Of a DNA stretch of 64,000 bases, positions 7,493-16,184 are shown in pieces. The position numbers were made by a program, and so were the translations under genes. The DNA lies in NCBI GenBank assembly GCA_938041035.1, contig CALHYX010000042.1:25714-89713 (forward strand), read 5' to 3'. Position 1 is the stretch's first letter. Each line of letters opens with the position of its first letter. The DNA comes from an uncultured Acidimicrobiales bacterium. GTDB lineage: Bacteria; Actinomycetota; Acidimicrobiia; Acidimicrobiales; SHLQ01. Below the pieces are notes generated by a model, which had not been told where the DNA came from, searched no databases, and saw only the letters and a list, made by a program, of their open reading frames with translations.

Positions 7493-8146
7493 TCAGCCCT
7501 TGGGCAGGAAGCGGTGCTCTACTCCGGCGATCAGGGTCGCCAAACCGGACGTGAAGCGTTGCTCCGGCGTCCAGGCGAGACAGGCCGCCTGGAAGTCCGC
7601 CAGCTCCCGTTCGATATCGCTGGTGGGTTCGGGCAACTTGAGTTCGAACTCGCGCATGATGCCGAGTTCCTGGCGGACGATGCCGTTCAGCCACGACGTG
7701 GCGGTCGTGAACGCAATGGCGGCGTCTTTGGTCGACAATCCCGCCTTGGTGAAGATCCGGTAGGCCGCCAACAACAGGTCCGTACCCAGCTGCCCCTGCG
7801 CGTCGCGGGTGGTGATCAGCTCGATCAGGTTGGGGTGGCGGAGCGCATGGGTGCGCCAAGCCGAGCACAGCGCGTGGGCGTCGTCTTGCCAATCCGATTC
7901 GGCGTCGGGTTGATACGACCCCAACACCTCGCCCACGAAGGACTCCACGATGGCGTCGAACAGATCTTCTTTGTTCTCGACGTGGTTGTAGAGCGACATC
8001 GCCTCGACATCGAGCTCGGCTCCGAGCTTGCGCATCGAGAGCTTGGCGAGCCCGTGGGTGTCCACAAAGGCGATCGCGGCCTCAGCGATGCGATGCCGAC
8101 TCAGCGGCACTCGGGGCTTCTCGTTGACCACAGGCTTCCTGTACAC
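7493..8146 (-). CDS. TetR/AcrR family transcriptional regulator
   Basis: 217 residues. The N-terminal DNA-binding domain (about 15-65) includes SRHRIAEAAIAFVDTHG, a helix-turn-helix MRKLGAELDVEAMSLYNHV and NKEDLFDAIVE, diagnostic of TetR. The C-terminal two thirds is an all-helical ligand domain similar in layout to the TetR_C tetracycline-repressor class. The ligand and targets are unknown. No efflux pump or enzyme gene is adjacent in the same direction, so the regulon is probably elsewhere or is the gene itself. It converges on mscL. Confidence 0.88.
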   Translation of the reverse strand: MYRKPVVNEKPRVPLSRHRIAEAAIAFVDTHGLAKLSMRKLGAELDVEAMSLYNHVENKEDLFDAIVESFVGEVLGSYQPDAESDWQDDAHALCSAWRTHALRHPNLIELITTRDAQGQLGTDLLLAAYRIFTKAGLSTKDAAIAFTTATSWLNGIVRQELGIMREFELKLPEPTSDIERELADFQAACLAWTPEQRFTSGLATLIAGVEHRFLPKG

Positions 8147-8244
8147 GCAGCGGATGAACGGAGTCAGCCTAGGACAAGTTGTGCCGGTGGGCTGGCCGAC
8201 TAACCTACCGAAGCGATTTTTGGACCGGACAATCCGGCGCCGGT

Positions 8245-8493
8245 TTAGACCGTGGCGCGCAGGTTGAGCAGCCGGTTCTCGACCGTGCCCGCCTTGACAC
8301 CGATCGCCTCGGCGAGGGTGCGCAGGTCGTCGTGGCGAAGGTCGAGCGCCGTCCCTCGGCGGGTGCGATCCAGCAACCGGAGATAGGACTCGAGGACGGT
8401 GTCGACCGACCGGACGATGGGAAGGCCGATGGATTCAGAACCCATGGCAATACAGACCGAGTCGATAACGAGGGGGGCGCGTCGTTCAACCAC
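8245..8493 (-). CDS. Small helical protein of unknown function, HTH-like C-terminus
   Basis: 82 residues from a GTG at 8493; an ATG at 8445 (MGSESIGLPIVRSVDTVLES) would give 66 residues and may be the true start. Neither has a clear ribosome site. The part from VDTVLESYLRLLDRTRRG onward is predicted helical, and DLRTLAEAIGVKAGTVENRL looks like a helix-turn-helix. I do not recognise the family. Codon use and composition look coding. It is divergent from the methyltransferase gene at 8629. Confidence 0.55.
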   Translation of the reverse strand: MVERRAPLVIDSVCIAMGSESIGLPIVRSVDTVLESYLRLLDRTRRGTALDLRHDDLRTLAEAIGVKAGTVENRLLNLRATV

Positions 8494-8628
8494 GACTACC
8501 GGTGTACCGGTTCACCAACCGTCGCGCAAGGGCCGAATGACCTTTGGGGTCACTGTTCACAAAGTGGAAACCAACCGCGGTGGTCGTTCACCGCCCAGCC
8601 CCGTCGGCGCGGCTTGTACCCTGCGGGG

Positions 8629-9660
8629 GTGTCGACGCTGTCCTCGCTGCTCCGCGACCGAATCGACGAGCAGGGTCCACTCCCGTTCTCGACCTTTATG
8701 GATCTGGCCCTGTACCACCCTGACCTGGGGTTTTATGCCACCTCTGGGCAGGCCGGGCGCCGGGGTGACTTCGTAACCAGCGTCGAGGTGGGGCCCCTGT
8801 TCGGCCAGGTGATGGCCGATTATCTCGACCGCCTGTGGACCGAACTCGGCCGACCCGCCCCGTTCACCATCGTCGACGCCGGCGCCGGGCCCGGCACCCT
8901 CGCTCGCACCATTCGCGCCGCCGGTCCGGCCTGTGCCGAGGCGCTCGACTACGTGGCGGTCGAGCGCAGCGCGCACCAGCGCAGCCAGCACCCCGATGGC
9001 ATCCGCTCGCTGCCCGATCTGCCGACCGCGCCGATCGTCGGGGCCATCGTCGCCAACGAGTTGCTCGACAACCTGGCGTTCGAGATCGTGCACTGGGATA
9101 TCGAGGTCGGTTTCCGCCAGGTCGCGGTCATGGTGGACTCCGCGGGTGAGTTCGCCGAGGTCCTCACCCCGACGGAGTTCAACGATCCGGCCTTCGACCC
9201 GGGCGAGGCCCGCTCGGCGCGTCTCGTCTGGCAACCGGCGGCCACCCGGTGGTTGCAAACGGCGCTCGATCTGGTCGAACGCGGGCGGGTGCTCGTCCTC
9301 GACTACACCAACCGATCGGTGTACGCCGATCACCGGGCGGCCTCACCGATCCGCACGTACCGCGATCACCGCTCCGGTAGTGGTCCACTCGATCGACCCG
9401 GCGAACAGGACATCACCGCCGACGTGCAGGTCCGCGACCTCATCGCCGTCGAGCCGCCCGCGCTCATCGCGACCCAGGCGGACTGGCTTCGCGCCAACGG
9501 TATCGATGACCTGGTCGCCGAGGGTAAACGCGTCTGGGCCGACCGGGCGGGCATCGGCGACCTCGCCGCGCTGAAGGCGCGCAGCCGCATCGGTGAAGCC
9601 GAAGCGCTGCTGGACCCCGACGGACTGGGCGCCTTTACCGTGCTGGAGTGGCGCCGCTAA
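8629..9660 (+). CDS. MidA/NDUFAF7-type SAM-dependent methyltransferase
   Basis: 343 residues from a GTG at 8629; the frame is open further upstream but similarity begins here. N-terminal motifs are GPLPFSTFMDLALYHPDLGF and GRRGDFVTSVEVGPLFGQ, typical of the DUF185/MidA family. The SAM-binding glycine loop VDAGAGPGTLART lies near 82-94, and GAIVANELLDNLAF follows. In mitochondria the family member NDUFAF7 symmetrically dimethylates an Arg of the 49-kDa subunit (NDUFS2) and is needed for complex I assembly. This copy converges on nuoN of the 11-subunit complex I operon only 42 bases away, which suggests a similar substrate here (inference). Confidence 0.88.
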   Translation: MSTLSSLLRDRIDEQGPLPFSTFMDLALYHPDLGFYATSGQAGRRGDFVTSVEVGPLFGQVMADYLDRLWTELGRPAPFTIVDAGAGPGTLARTIRAAGPACAEALDYVAVERSAHQRSQHPDGIRSLPDLPTAPIVGAIVANELLDNLAFEIVHWDIEVGFRQVAVMVDSAGEFAEVLTPTEFNDPAFDPGEARSARLVWQPAATRWLQTALDLVERGRVLVLDYTNRSVYADHRAASPIRTYRDHRSGSGPLDRPGEQDITADVQVRDLIAVEPPALIATQADWLRANGIDDLVAEGKRVWADRAGIGDLAALKARSRIGEAEALLDPDGLGAFTVLEWRR

Positions 9661-9690
9661 ACCTGGTTGGTCAGCCCTGGGTTAACTCAG

Positions 9691-9715
9691 CGCCGGGTTG
9701 GTTCAACCCCCGGCG
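9691..9715. terminator. Candidate stem-loop between convergent genes
   Basis: CGCCGG plus GTTG pairs with CAAC plus CCGGCG across a 3-base loop, with two bulged C. It overlaps the last codons of nuoN and lies between the convergent methyltransferase and the first nuo operon. There is no T-run, so a weak or factor-assisted terminator is possible. Confidence 0.3.
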
Positions 9716-11256
9716 AGGAGGCTGACGTCGGTGAAGTCGCCCACCACGCTCGGCAAGATGCCGAACACCAGCGTGATGGCCACGGTGATGCCGAGGGCAG
9801 CGACCAGCGAAGGGGGCACGTTGACCGGCGTCAGGTCGCCGTCAGGCGCCTCATCGGCCCACATCGTGCGGGCGACCGAGGCGTAGTAGTAGAGGGCGAT
9901 CACCGAGTTCACGGCGACGACGACGGCGAGGAGGTACCCCGACACCGAATCGTCCTGCACCAGCACCGAGAACACCCGGAACTTGGCGAACCAGCCCCCG
10001 ATCGGCGGGATGCCGGCGAGCGAGAACAAGAACACGGTCATCACCGCGGTGAGCCCGGGTGCGTAGTGGAAGGCGCCGCGCATGTCGCTGATCTCGGCCG
10101 AGCGGGTCTTTCGGGCCAGGGCGATCAGCACACCGAATGCCCCGAGGTTCATCGCCGCGTAGATGGCGAGATAGTTCACCGTCGTGCTGAGGGCGGCGTC
10201 GGCGATGTCGCCGTTGCCGGCGACGGCGAGCGGAGCGATGATGAAACCGGTCTGGGCCACGCCGGAGTACGCCATCATGCGCACGAAGTTGGTCTGGCGA
10301 AGCGCCAGGAGGTTACCGATCGTCATGGAGGCGGCGGCGAGGAACCACATGAGCGGCTCATAGACGTCGCCGCGGCCCCAGAAGCCGACGTAGACCAGGG
10401 TGAGCAGGGCGACGAAGCCGGCGGTCTTGGACGCCACGGCCAGGAAGGCGGTGACCGGCGTCGGTGCGCCTTCATAGGTATCGGGGGCCCAGTTGTGGAA
10501 CGGCACCGCCGACACCTTGAACGCGAACCCGACGGCGACGAACACGATGCCGAGGGTGGCGATACTGCTCGACTCCCGACCGCCGACCGCCTTGGAGATG
10601 TCGACGAGCAGGGTCGAGCCGGTGGTGCCGTAGAGCAGGGACATGCCGTACAGCATCACCGCGGAGGCAAAGACGCCCATCAGGTAGTACTTGAGGCCCG
10701 CCTCGTTGCTGAGCTTGTCGCGCTTGCGCCAGGCAGCCAGGAGGTAGGCGGGAATCGACAGAAGCTCCAGCGCCACAAAGATGCCGATGAGGTCCCGGGC
10801 CGAGGCCATGACCACCATGCCGAGGATCGACGAGATCAGCAGCCCGTAGTACTCCGACTCCCAGTAGTCGCCCTCGGCGACGTAGTTGGTCGACAACAGC
10901 ACCACGACGTAGCCGACGAGCACGAAGAGGATCTTCATCACGATCGCGTACTCGTCGATGACGTAGTGCTCGAGCCCCACCGGGTCGGTGGCGCCGGGCT
11001 TCTTCTCGGCAAAGGCGTACAGCACATCGCCGTCGTTGACCCGGGTCCAGACCGCAACCAGCGGGATGATGACCCCGACGAGGCCGAGCCCGGCGATGGC
11101 CGACGTGATGGCCTTGGCCCGCTCGGCAAAGACGACATCGAGCAGCGTCAAGAGCGCGCCGAGGGACAACAACACGAGCTCGGGTGAGAGCGCGAACCAG
11201 TCGATTCTCGGTCGGGCGAACTCCGGCTGCGCCGCCTGGGCGAGTAGGTCGAGCAC
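9703..11256 (-). CDS. nuoN: NADH-quinone oxidoreductase-like subunit N (11-subunit operon)
   Basis: 517 residues, about 14 membrane helices, antiporter-like proton channel. Recognisable family segments include FVALELLSIPAYLLAAWRKR, the conserved AGLKYYLMGVFASAVMLYGM, VSAVPFHNWAPDTYEGAPTP and RMMAYSGVAQTGFIIAPLAV. NuoN is the antiporter-like subunit next to NuoK in the membrane arm. The GTG start lies six bases after the nuoM stop. It is the last gene of the nuoABCDHIJKLMN operon and differs strongly in sequence from the nuoN at 25734. Confidence 0.95.
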   Translation of the reverse strand: MLDLLAQAAQPEFARPRIDWFALSPELVLLSLGALLTLLDVVFAERAKAITSAIAGLGLVGVIIPLVAVWTRVNDGDVLYAFAEKKPGATDPVGLEHYVIDEYAIVMKILFVLVGYVVVLLSTNYVAEGDYWESEYYGLLISSILGMVVMASARDLIGIFVALELLSIPAYLLAAWRKRDKLSNEAGLKYYLMGVFASAVMLYGMSLLYGTTGSTLLVDISKAVGGRESSSIATLGIVFVAVGFAFKVSAVPFHNWAPDTYEGAPTPVTAFLAVASKTAGFVALLTLVYVGFWGRGDVYEPLMWFLAAASMTIGNLLALRQTNFVRMMAYSGVAQTGFIIAPLAVAGNGDIADAALSTTVNYLAIYAAMNLGAFGVLIALARKTRSAEISDMRGAFHYAPGLTAVMTVFLFSLAGIPPIGGWFAKFRVFSVLVQDDSVSGYLLAVVVAVNSVIALYYYASVARTMWADEAPDGDLTPVNVPPSLVAALGITVAITLVFGILPSVVGDFTDVSLLAGG

Positions 11257-11262
11257 CGTGGA

Positions 11263-12876
11263 TCAGCCCCCGGCCAGGTCGTCGTCGAGCTCGAAGACGC
11301 TCGAGCAGGTGACACCCTCGGGCAGGTCCTCGACGGACTCGGCCGACAGGCAGGGGTGCAGCGAGTTCTGCACCGCGTCATCGGTGGTTTCGAACAGCAG
11401 GTTCGGGTAGACGCCGAGCACGACGATCAGGGCGAGCAGTGGCGCCCAGGCCACGTACTCGAAGTTGTTGGCGTCGTGTACGTGCGGGTCGTCGGCGAAC
11501 TCCTCGCTGGGGGTACCGAACGCGGTGCGCTGTAGCAGCCACAACAGGTAGCCGGCGGCGAGCACGGTGCCCAGGGCCGCGATGACCATGTACACCCGGA
11601 AGGTGACCTCGGAGATGCCGTTGGCCGGCTGGTAGGCCGCCAAGATGGCGGGGAACTCGCCCCAGAACCCGGCGAGACCCGGGAGCCCGAGCGACGCCAT
11701 GACGCAGAAGCCGAGCATCCAGCCCATGCGAGGCGCCTGGACCAAAAGGCCGCCGAGCCGCTTGATCTCGAGGGTGTGGTACCGCTCCTTCACCGAACCG
11801 GCGATGAAGAACAACATGCCGGTGATGAGGCCGTGAGCGACCATGCCGAACACCGCCGCGTTGATGCCGAAGTCGGTGAGGGTGGCGATGCCGAGCATCA
11901 CGAAACCCATGTGAGCCACCGACGAGAAGGCGATCAGTCGCTTCATGTCGGTTTGAGCCAGACACCCCAGGGCGCCGTAGATGATGCCGATGACGGCCAG
12001 CAGGCCAATCCAGGGGGCCCACTCGACCGCCGCCTCGGGCAGGATGGGGATGGCGATGCGAACAAACCCGTACGTGCCGAGCTTGAGCAGCACGGCGGCC
12101 AGGATGACCGAACCGACGGTCGGCGCCTGGGTGTGAGCATCGGGCAGCCAGGTGTGGAACGGAAACATCGGCACCTTGATACCGAAGCCGAGCAGCATGC
12201 CACCAAAGATCAACAGGCCGGTGCCGCGGGCTAGGCCGGCGCCGCCCCAGGCGGTGAGGGCCCGAAGGTCGAACGAGCGCAGTGCCTCACCGGCGCTGTC
12301 TTCGGCGAGGAAGAACAACGACAGGAACGCAACCAGCATGAGCGCCGAACCAAACAGCGTGTACAGGAAGAACTTGAGCGAGGCGTACTTGCGATCCGGT
12401 CCGCCCCACACCGCGATCATGAAGAACATCGGGAGCAGCACCACTTCGAAGAACACGAAGAACAGAATCAGGTCCTGGGCGACGAAGGTGCCGATCATGC
12501 CCGTTTCCAGGATCATGATGAGGATGAGGAACGCCTTGGGGTTGTGGGGCTCGGGGAAGTGCTCCCACGAGTAGATGATGCACAGCGGAACGACGAGCAT
12601 CGTGAGCAGGATCAGCGGCAGCGAGATGCCGTCGACCCCGACGATGAAGCGCGAGCCGATGATGTCGATCCACCGCTCGTCGACCACACCCTGGAGTTCG
12701 CCGGAGCGGTCGAAGTCGAACTCGAGCGCCATGTACACGCCAACCGCGGCGACGAACAGGCTCGTGCCGAGCGCCGTCAGCTTGTGGAAGCTCTCGGCAT
12801 CGGCAGGCATCAGCATCATCACCGCCACCGCGGCGAGAGGAACAAAGGTGATGGCTGGGAGAATCCAGTCAGGCAT
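11263..12876 (-). CDS. nuoM: NADH-quinone oxidoreductase-like subunit M (11-subunit operon)
   Basis: 537 residues, multi-pass antiporter-like subunit. Family segments include FIVGVDGISLPLILLTMLVV, ILFFVFFEVVLLPMFFMIAV, KVPMFPFHTWLPDAHTQAPT (with the conserved Lys before the TM8 HTWLPDAH motif) and AFSSVAHMGFVMLGIATL. It forms one of three proton channels. The last about 35 residues after the final helix are acidic and contain two Cys (LHPCLSAESVEDLPEGVTCS), a tail not typical for NuoM. It lies between nuoL and nuoN in the same direction. Confidence 0.95.
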   Translation of the reverse strand: MPDWILPAITFVPLAAVAVMMLMPADAESFHKLTALGTSLFVAAVGVYMALEFDFDRSGELQGVVDERWIDIIGSRFIVGVDGISLPLILLTMLVVPLCIIYSWEHFPEPHNPKAFLILIMILETGMIGTFVAQDLILFFVFFEVVLLPMFFMIAVWGGPDRKYASLKFFLYTLFGSALMLVAFLSLFFLAEDSAGEALRSFDLRALTAWGGAGLARGTGLLIFGGMLLGFGIKVPMFPFHTWLPDAHTQAPTVGSVILAAVLLKLGTYGFVRIAIPILPEAAVEWAPWIGLLAVIGIIYGALGCLAQTDMKRLIAFSSVAHMGFVMLGIATLTDFGINAAVFGMVAHGLITGMLFFIAGSVKERYHTLEIKRLGGLLVQAPRMGWMLGFCVMASLGLPGLAGFWGEFPAILAAYQPANGISEVTFRVYMVIAALGTVLAAGYLLWLLQRTAFGTPSEEFADDPHVHDANNFEYVAWAPLLALIVVLGVYPNLLFETTDDAVQNSLHPCLSAESVEDLPEGVTCSSVFELDDDLAGG

Positions 12877-12918
12877 TGAAGTGACCTTGGGTTTGGTTCG
12901 GAAGCTTGCGGAGTTGCA

Positions 12919-15315
12919 TCAGATGACGATGATCAGGACGCCGGCCAGAACGGCGGCGGCGGCGAAGAGGTAGGCGGCGTACTGCTGGACCTTGCCGGTC
13001 TGGGACTTGCGGAGTTCGTCACCAAAGGCCGACGAAGCCTTGCCGGCACCGTCGACGGCACCATCGACGAGGGGTTGATCGATCTTGGTGTAGACGAACT
13101 GGCCCGCCGTTACCGCCGTGCGGCCGGCGGTGTCGATGACGTTGTCGATCAGATGCTTGTTCGACCAGTCGGCCATGTCGGCCACCGGGCCCTTGGTGCC
13201 GCCGGCGATGACGTCGGTGTAGAGATGATCGAGGTAGTACTTCTCGGCGAGCAACGTGTGACCGGCCTTGGCGATCGGCACCCGGCTGGTGAGGCCGTCG
13301 GGTAGCTCGGTCAGGCTGCGCCCCTCGACCTTGGAGCGCGCCTCGACCCGGTTGAAGTAGTAGAACACGGCGATGGCGGGGCCGAGCAGGCCGAGGATGC
13401 TGGCGACGATCGCGAGCGTGTAGCTCGGGGTGGCGTGGCCGATCGGCGGGAAAGCGGCCGACTGCGGTTCGATGAAGTGACCGAACCGCTCCTGCCAGCC
13501 GGCTTCCTCGCCGGTGATGAAGCCGGGGGGAAGGTTCAAGAGGCCGGCGCCGACCGCGAACACCGACAAGATGACCAGCGGGATGGTGATGCGCTTGCCC
13601 GACTCGTGCGGGTGGCCGTGGCCTCGGAACTCGCCGAAGAAGGTGAGGTAGATCACCCGGGTCATGTAGGCGCCGGTCAGCATGGCGCCGACCAGACCCA
13701 TCACCAGCATGAGGGTGTAGGCGCCGTTGGATCCGCCGGAACCACCGAACAGACCCCAGCCACCGGTGCCGACCAGGATCTCGTCCTTGCTCCAGAAGCC
13801 GGCAAAGGGGAAGACACCGGCCAGCGAGATGGAGCAGATGACGAAGGTCTTGAAGGTGGTGGGCATGAACTTGCGCATGCCTCCCATGTCCTTCTTCATG
13901 TCGAAGCTGTGCACGGAGTGGGCCACCGAACCAGCGCCGAGGAACAGGCCCGCCTTGAAGAAGGCGTGGGTGAACAGGTGGAACAGGGCCGCGGTCCAGG
14001 CGCCGACGCCCAGCGCCATGACCATGTAGCCGAGCTGGCTGACGGTGGAGTAGGCGAGCACCTTCTTGATGTCGTCCTGCACGAAGGCGAGCATCCCGCC
14101 GAACACAACGGTGATCGCCCCGATCAGTGCCAGAGCGTTGATGCTCGACCCCGAGATGGCGAACCCCTCGAAGAACACGGGATAGAGCCGGGCGATCATG
14201 TAGACGCCGGCGACGACCATGGTGGCGGCGTGAATGAGCGCCGAGACCGGGGTGGGGCCGGCCATGGCGTCGGGCAGCCAGGTATGGAGAATGAACTGGC
14301 CCGACTTCGACATGACGGCGGCGGTGAGACACAGCGCGGCGATCAACAGCGTGTTGCGGGGAATCTCACCGGCGACGGCCATCTCGTTGATGGTCATGAT
14401 GTCGAAGGTTCGCCCGGCGGCGAAGTACAGGATGATCATGCCGATCAGCAGGCCCATGTCGCCGACCCGGTTGGTCAGGAAGGCCTTGAGGGCGGCGTCG
14501 GAGTTCGGCTTTTCCTCCCACCAGTGCCCGATCAGCGCGAACGAACACACGCCCACGAGCTCCCATGCGGTGATGAACTGCACGGTGCTGCGGCTCATGA
14601 TCAGGAACAGCATCGAGGCGGTGAACAACGACAGGAACGCAAAGAAGTGGGTGTAGCGGCGGTCCCCGTGGACGTAGTCGGTGCTGTAGATGTGCACCAG
14701 CAGCGAGATCAGGGTGACGACGAACAGCATCAGGATGGTCGGGCCGTCGACCAGGATGCCGACCGTGAATTCGTGGCCACCGCTCTGGAACCAGGTGAAG
14801 CCCTTCAGGATCGCGACGGAGGCGTGCACCTCGCTGTGACCATCCTCACCGGCTTCGACGAGGGCCGCGGCGCCGGCGCCGCCTACCGAGGCGTCGACGA
14901 GGGGAGCCCCGTCGCCGTCGAAGTACGCGGGTGCGCCCTCTTCATCGGAGTGCTCGGCTTCATCGGAGTGCTCGGCGTCGTCAGAGTGTTCGCCGTCGCC
15001 ACCGTGCTCGAGCACGCTGGTGGCGTCCGCCTCGGGGAAGTTGTCGCGATGATCGATCCAGGCGGCCCCGGCCCACAGCGACAGCAGGAAGCATGTGCCG
15101 ACCGCGGCGATACCGATGGTCGACGACGCCGGGGTCTCGGAATCGCCGATCTTGATCGAGCCGAGCGACTTCCCGAAAAACAGGATCACGGCAAACGAGA
15201 GCGCCATGATCAGCGGAATCACCCAGACGTACTCCAGGATGATGTTGAAGCCACCACCGACGTCGGAGGTAAAGCTGACCTCGGGGACCTCGCTGGCGGC
15301 GAGCAGGAACTTCAT
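12919..15315 (-). CDS. nuoL: NADH-quinone oxidoreductase-like subunit L with His/Asp/Glu-rich insert (11-subunit operon)
   Basis: 798 residues, longer than usual (about 610-650). The core is standard: VQFITAWELVGVCSFALIGH, AAVMSKSGQFILHTWLPDAM with GPTPVSALIHAATMV, KVLAYSTVSQLGYMVMALGV, and PFAGFWSKDEIL. The extra length comes from an N-terminal insert (about 95-165) between the first helices that contains EHSDDAEHSDEAEHSDEE, and from a long C-terminal lateral-helix region (about 690-790) ending in a final helix. NuoL is the distal proton-pumping subunit. The His/acid loop should face outside the membrane and could bind metal or protons (inference). It lies between nuoK and nuoM. Confidence 0.95.
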   Translation of the reverse strand: MKFLLAASEVPEVSFTSDVGGGFNIILEYVWVIPLIMALSFAVILFFGKSLGSIKIGDSETPASSTIGIAAVGTCFLLSLWAGAAWIDHRDNFPEADATSVLEHGGDGEHSDDAEHSDEAEHSDEEGAPAYFDGDGAPLVDASVGGAGAAALVEAGEDGHSEVHASVAILKGFTWFQSGGHEFTVGILVDGPTILMLFVVTLISLLVHIYSTDYVHGDRRYTHFFAFLSLFTASMLFLIMSRSTVQFITAWELVGVCSFALIGHWWEEKPNSDAALKAFLTNRVGDMGLLIGMIILYFAAGRTFDIMTINEMAVAGEIPRNTLLIAALCLTAAVMSKSGQFILHTWLPDAMAGPTPVSALIHAATMVVAGVYMIARLYPVFFEGFAISGSSINALALIGAITVVFGGMLAFVQDDIKKVLAYSTVSQLGYMVMALGVGAWTAALFHLFTHAFFKAGLFLGAGSVAHSVHSFDMKKDMGGMRKFMPTTFKTFVICSISLAGVFPFAGFWSKDEILVGTGGWGLFGGSGGSNGAYTLMLVMGLVGAMLTGAYMTRVIYLTFFGEFRGHGHPHESGKRITIPLVILSVFAVGAGLLNLPPGFITGEEAGWQERFGHFIEPQSAAFPPIGHATPSYTLAIVASILGLLGPAIAVFYYFNRVEARSKVEGRSLTELPDGLTSRVPIAKAGHTLLAEKYYLDHLYTDVIAGGTKGPVADMADWSNKHLIDNVIDTAGRTAVTAGQFVYTKIDQPLVDGAVDGAGKASSAFGDELRKSQTGKVQQYAAYLFAAAAVLAGVLIIVI
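14942..14995 (-). repeat. 18-bp tandem repeat inside nuoL
   Basis: Three consecutive 18-base units starting TCATCGGAGTGCTCGGCT on the plus strand, encoding EHSDxA repeats on the minus strand. The third unit has diverged (TCGTCAGAGTGTTCGCCG). The reading frame is kept. This explains the origin of the His/acid-rich loop of this NuoL. Confidence 0.85.
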
Positions 15316-15323
15316 CGAGCCGA

Positions 15324-15632
15324 TCAGCCCTTCATCGCATCGACTTCAGAGAAGTCGATCGTCTTGGAGTTGCGATACAGCAGCAGCACGAGGGCCAGGC
15401 CTACGCCGACCTCCGCCGCCGCGACCGCTATTACGAACAGGGCGAAGACTTCGCCACCGAGGGTGCCGCGAAACGCGGAGAAGGCGACGAGATTGATGTT
15501 GACGGAGTTGAGGATCAGTTCGATCGACATGAGGACCATCACGCCGTTGCGCCGGGCCAGAACGCCGTACACGCCGATGCTGAACAGCACGGCGGCGAGG
15601 ATCAAAAACTGGTTGAGATAGACCTCGGTCAT
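15324..15632 (-). CDS. nuoK: NADH-quinone oxidoreductase-like subunit K (11-subunit operon)
   Basis: 102 residues, three membrane helices, normal length. Segments VLFSIGVYGVLARRNGVMVL, MSIELILNSVNINLVAFSAF and FALFVIAVAAAEVGVGLAL contain the two conserved membrane Glu of NuoK (in SIELILN and AAEVGVGLAL). These take part in the central proton-transfer axis of complex I. It lies two bases from nuoJ and eight from nuoL, all in one direction. Confidence 0.96.
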   Translation of the reverse strand: MTEVYLNQFLILAAVLFSIGVYGVLARRNGVMVLMSIELILNSVNINLVAFSAFRGTLGGEVFALFVIAVAAAEVGVGLALVLLLYRNSKTIDFSEVDAMKG

Positions 15633-15634
15633 CG

Positions 15635-16159
15635 CTAGTCCTTCCGCGCGATCACGATGGCGCCGATGAGGGCAGCGAGCAGGAGCACCGACACCGCTTC
15701 GAACGGGATGATGTACTCCTTGAAGATGGCGTCGCCGATCTGCCCGGTGGTGCTGGCCTCGGTCCGGTCGATGGTCTGATCGTCGAAGACGTCGACGACG
15801 GCGTAGGTCATGACGCCGAACAACAACACGCCGGTGAGCGCCGCCATACCGCGCCGCTCGGTGGCGACGCTCTCGTCGTCGCCGAGTTCGGCTCGGGTCA
15901 ACATGATGCCGAACAGGAACAACACGATGACCGCGCCGATGTAGACCAGCACCTGGGTGACGCCGACGAATTCGGCGCCGAGCAGGATGAACTGCGCGGC
16001 CACCCCGGCGAGCACCAGCACGAGGTACAGCGCGGCGTGCACCACGTTCTTGGTGGTCACGACGCGGAACGCGCTGAACACCATCACGGCGGCGATGAGG
16101 AAGAAGGCGATCTGGCGGGGGACTTCGGGGTCATAGGCCAGGATCACGGCGTCGGTCAC
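15635..16159 (-). CDS. nuoJ: NADH-quinone oxidoreductase-like subunit J (11-subunit operon)
   Basis: 174 residues from the GTG at 16159, which has GAGG seven bases upstream. Five membrane helices. Family motifs: ALYLVLVLAGVAAQFILLGA, GVTQVLVYIGAVIVLFLFGI (the NuoJ TM3 pi-bulge region) and LLLAALIGAIVIARKD at the end. It is a membrane-arm subunit linking the quinone site to the proton channels. A longer open frame reaches 16390 but only adds sequence overlapping nuoI. Confidence 0.95.
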   Translation of the reverse strand: MTDAVILAYDPEVPRQIAFFLIAAVMVFSAFRVVTTKNVVHAALYLVLVLAGVAAQFILLGAEFVGVTQVLVYIGAVIVLFLFGIMLTRAELGDDESVATERRGMAALTGVLLFGVMTYAVVDVFDDQTIDRTEASTTGQIGDAIFKEYIIPFEAVSVLLLAALIGAIVIARKD

Positions 16160-16184
16160 AGCGACACCTCGAATGGTCGGTGCA

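Noticed and set aside
9667..11187. 506-codon plus-strand frame opposite nuoN
   Set aside because: Arg/Gly/Asp/His-rich shadow of a hydrophobic membrane protein gene on the other strand.
14930..15000. Short direct repeats as a possible CRISPR array
   Set aside because: Units are contiguous 18-mers inside a coding frame with no spacers.
13435..15621. 728-codon plus-strand frame opposite nuoL and nuoK
   Set aside because: Shadow of two real genes; hydrophilic antisense composition and no domain.
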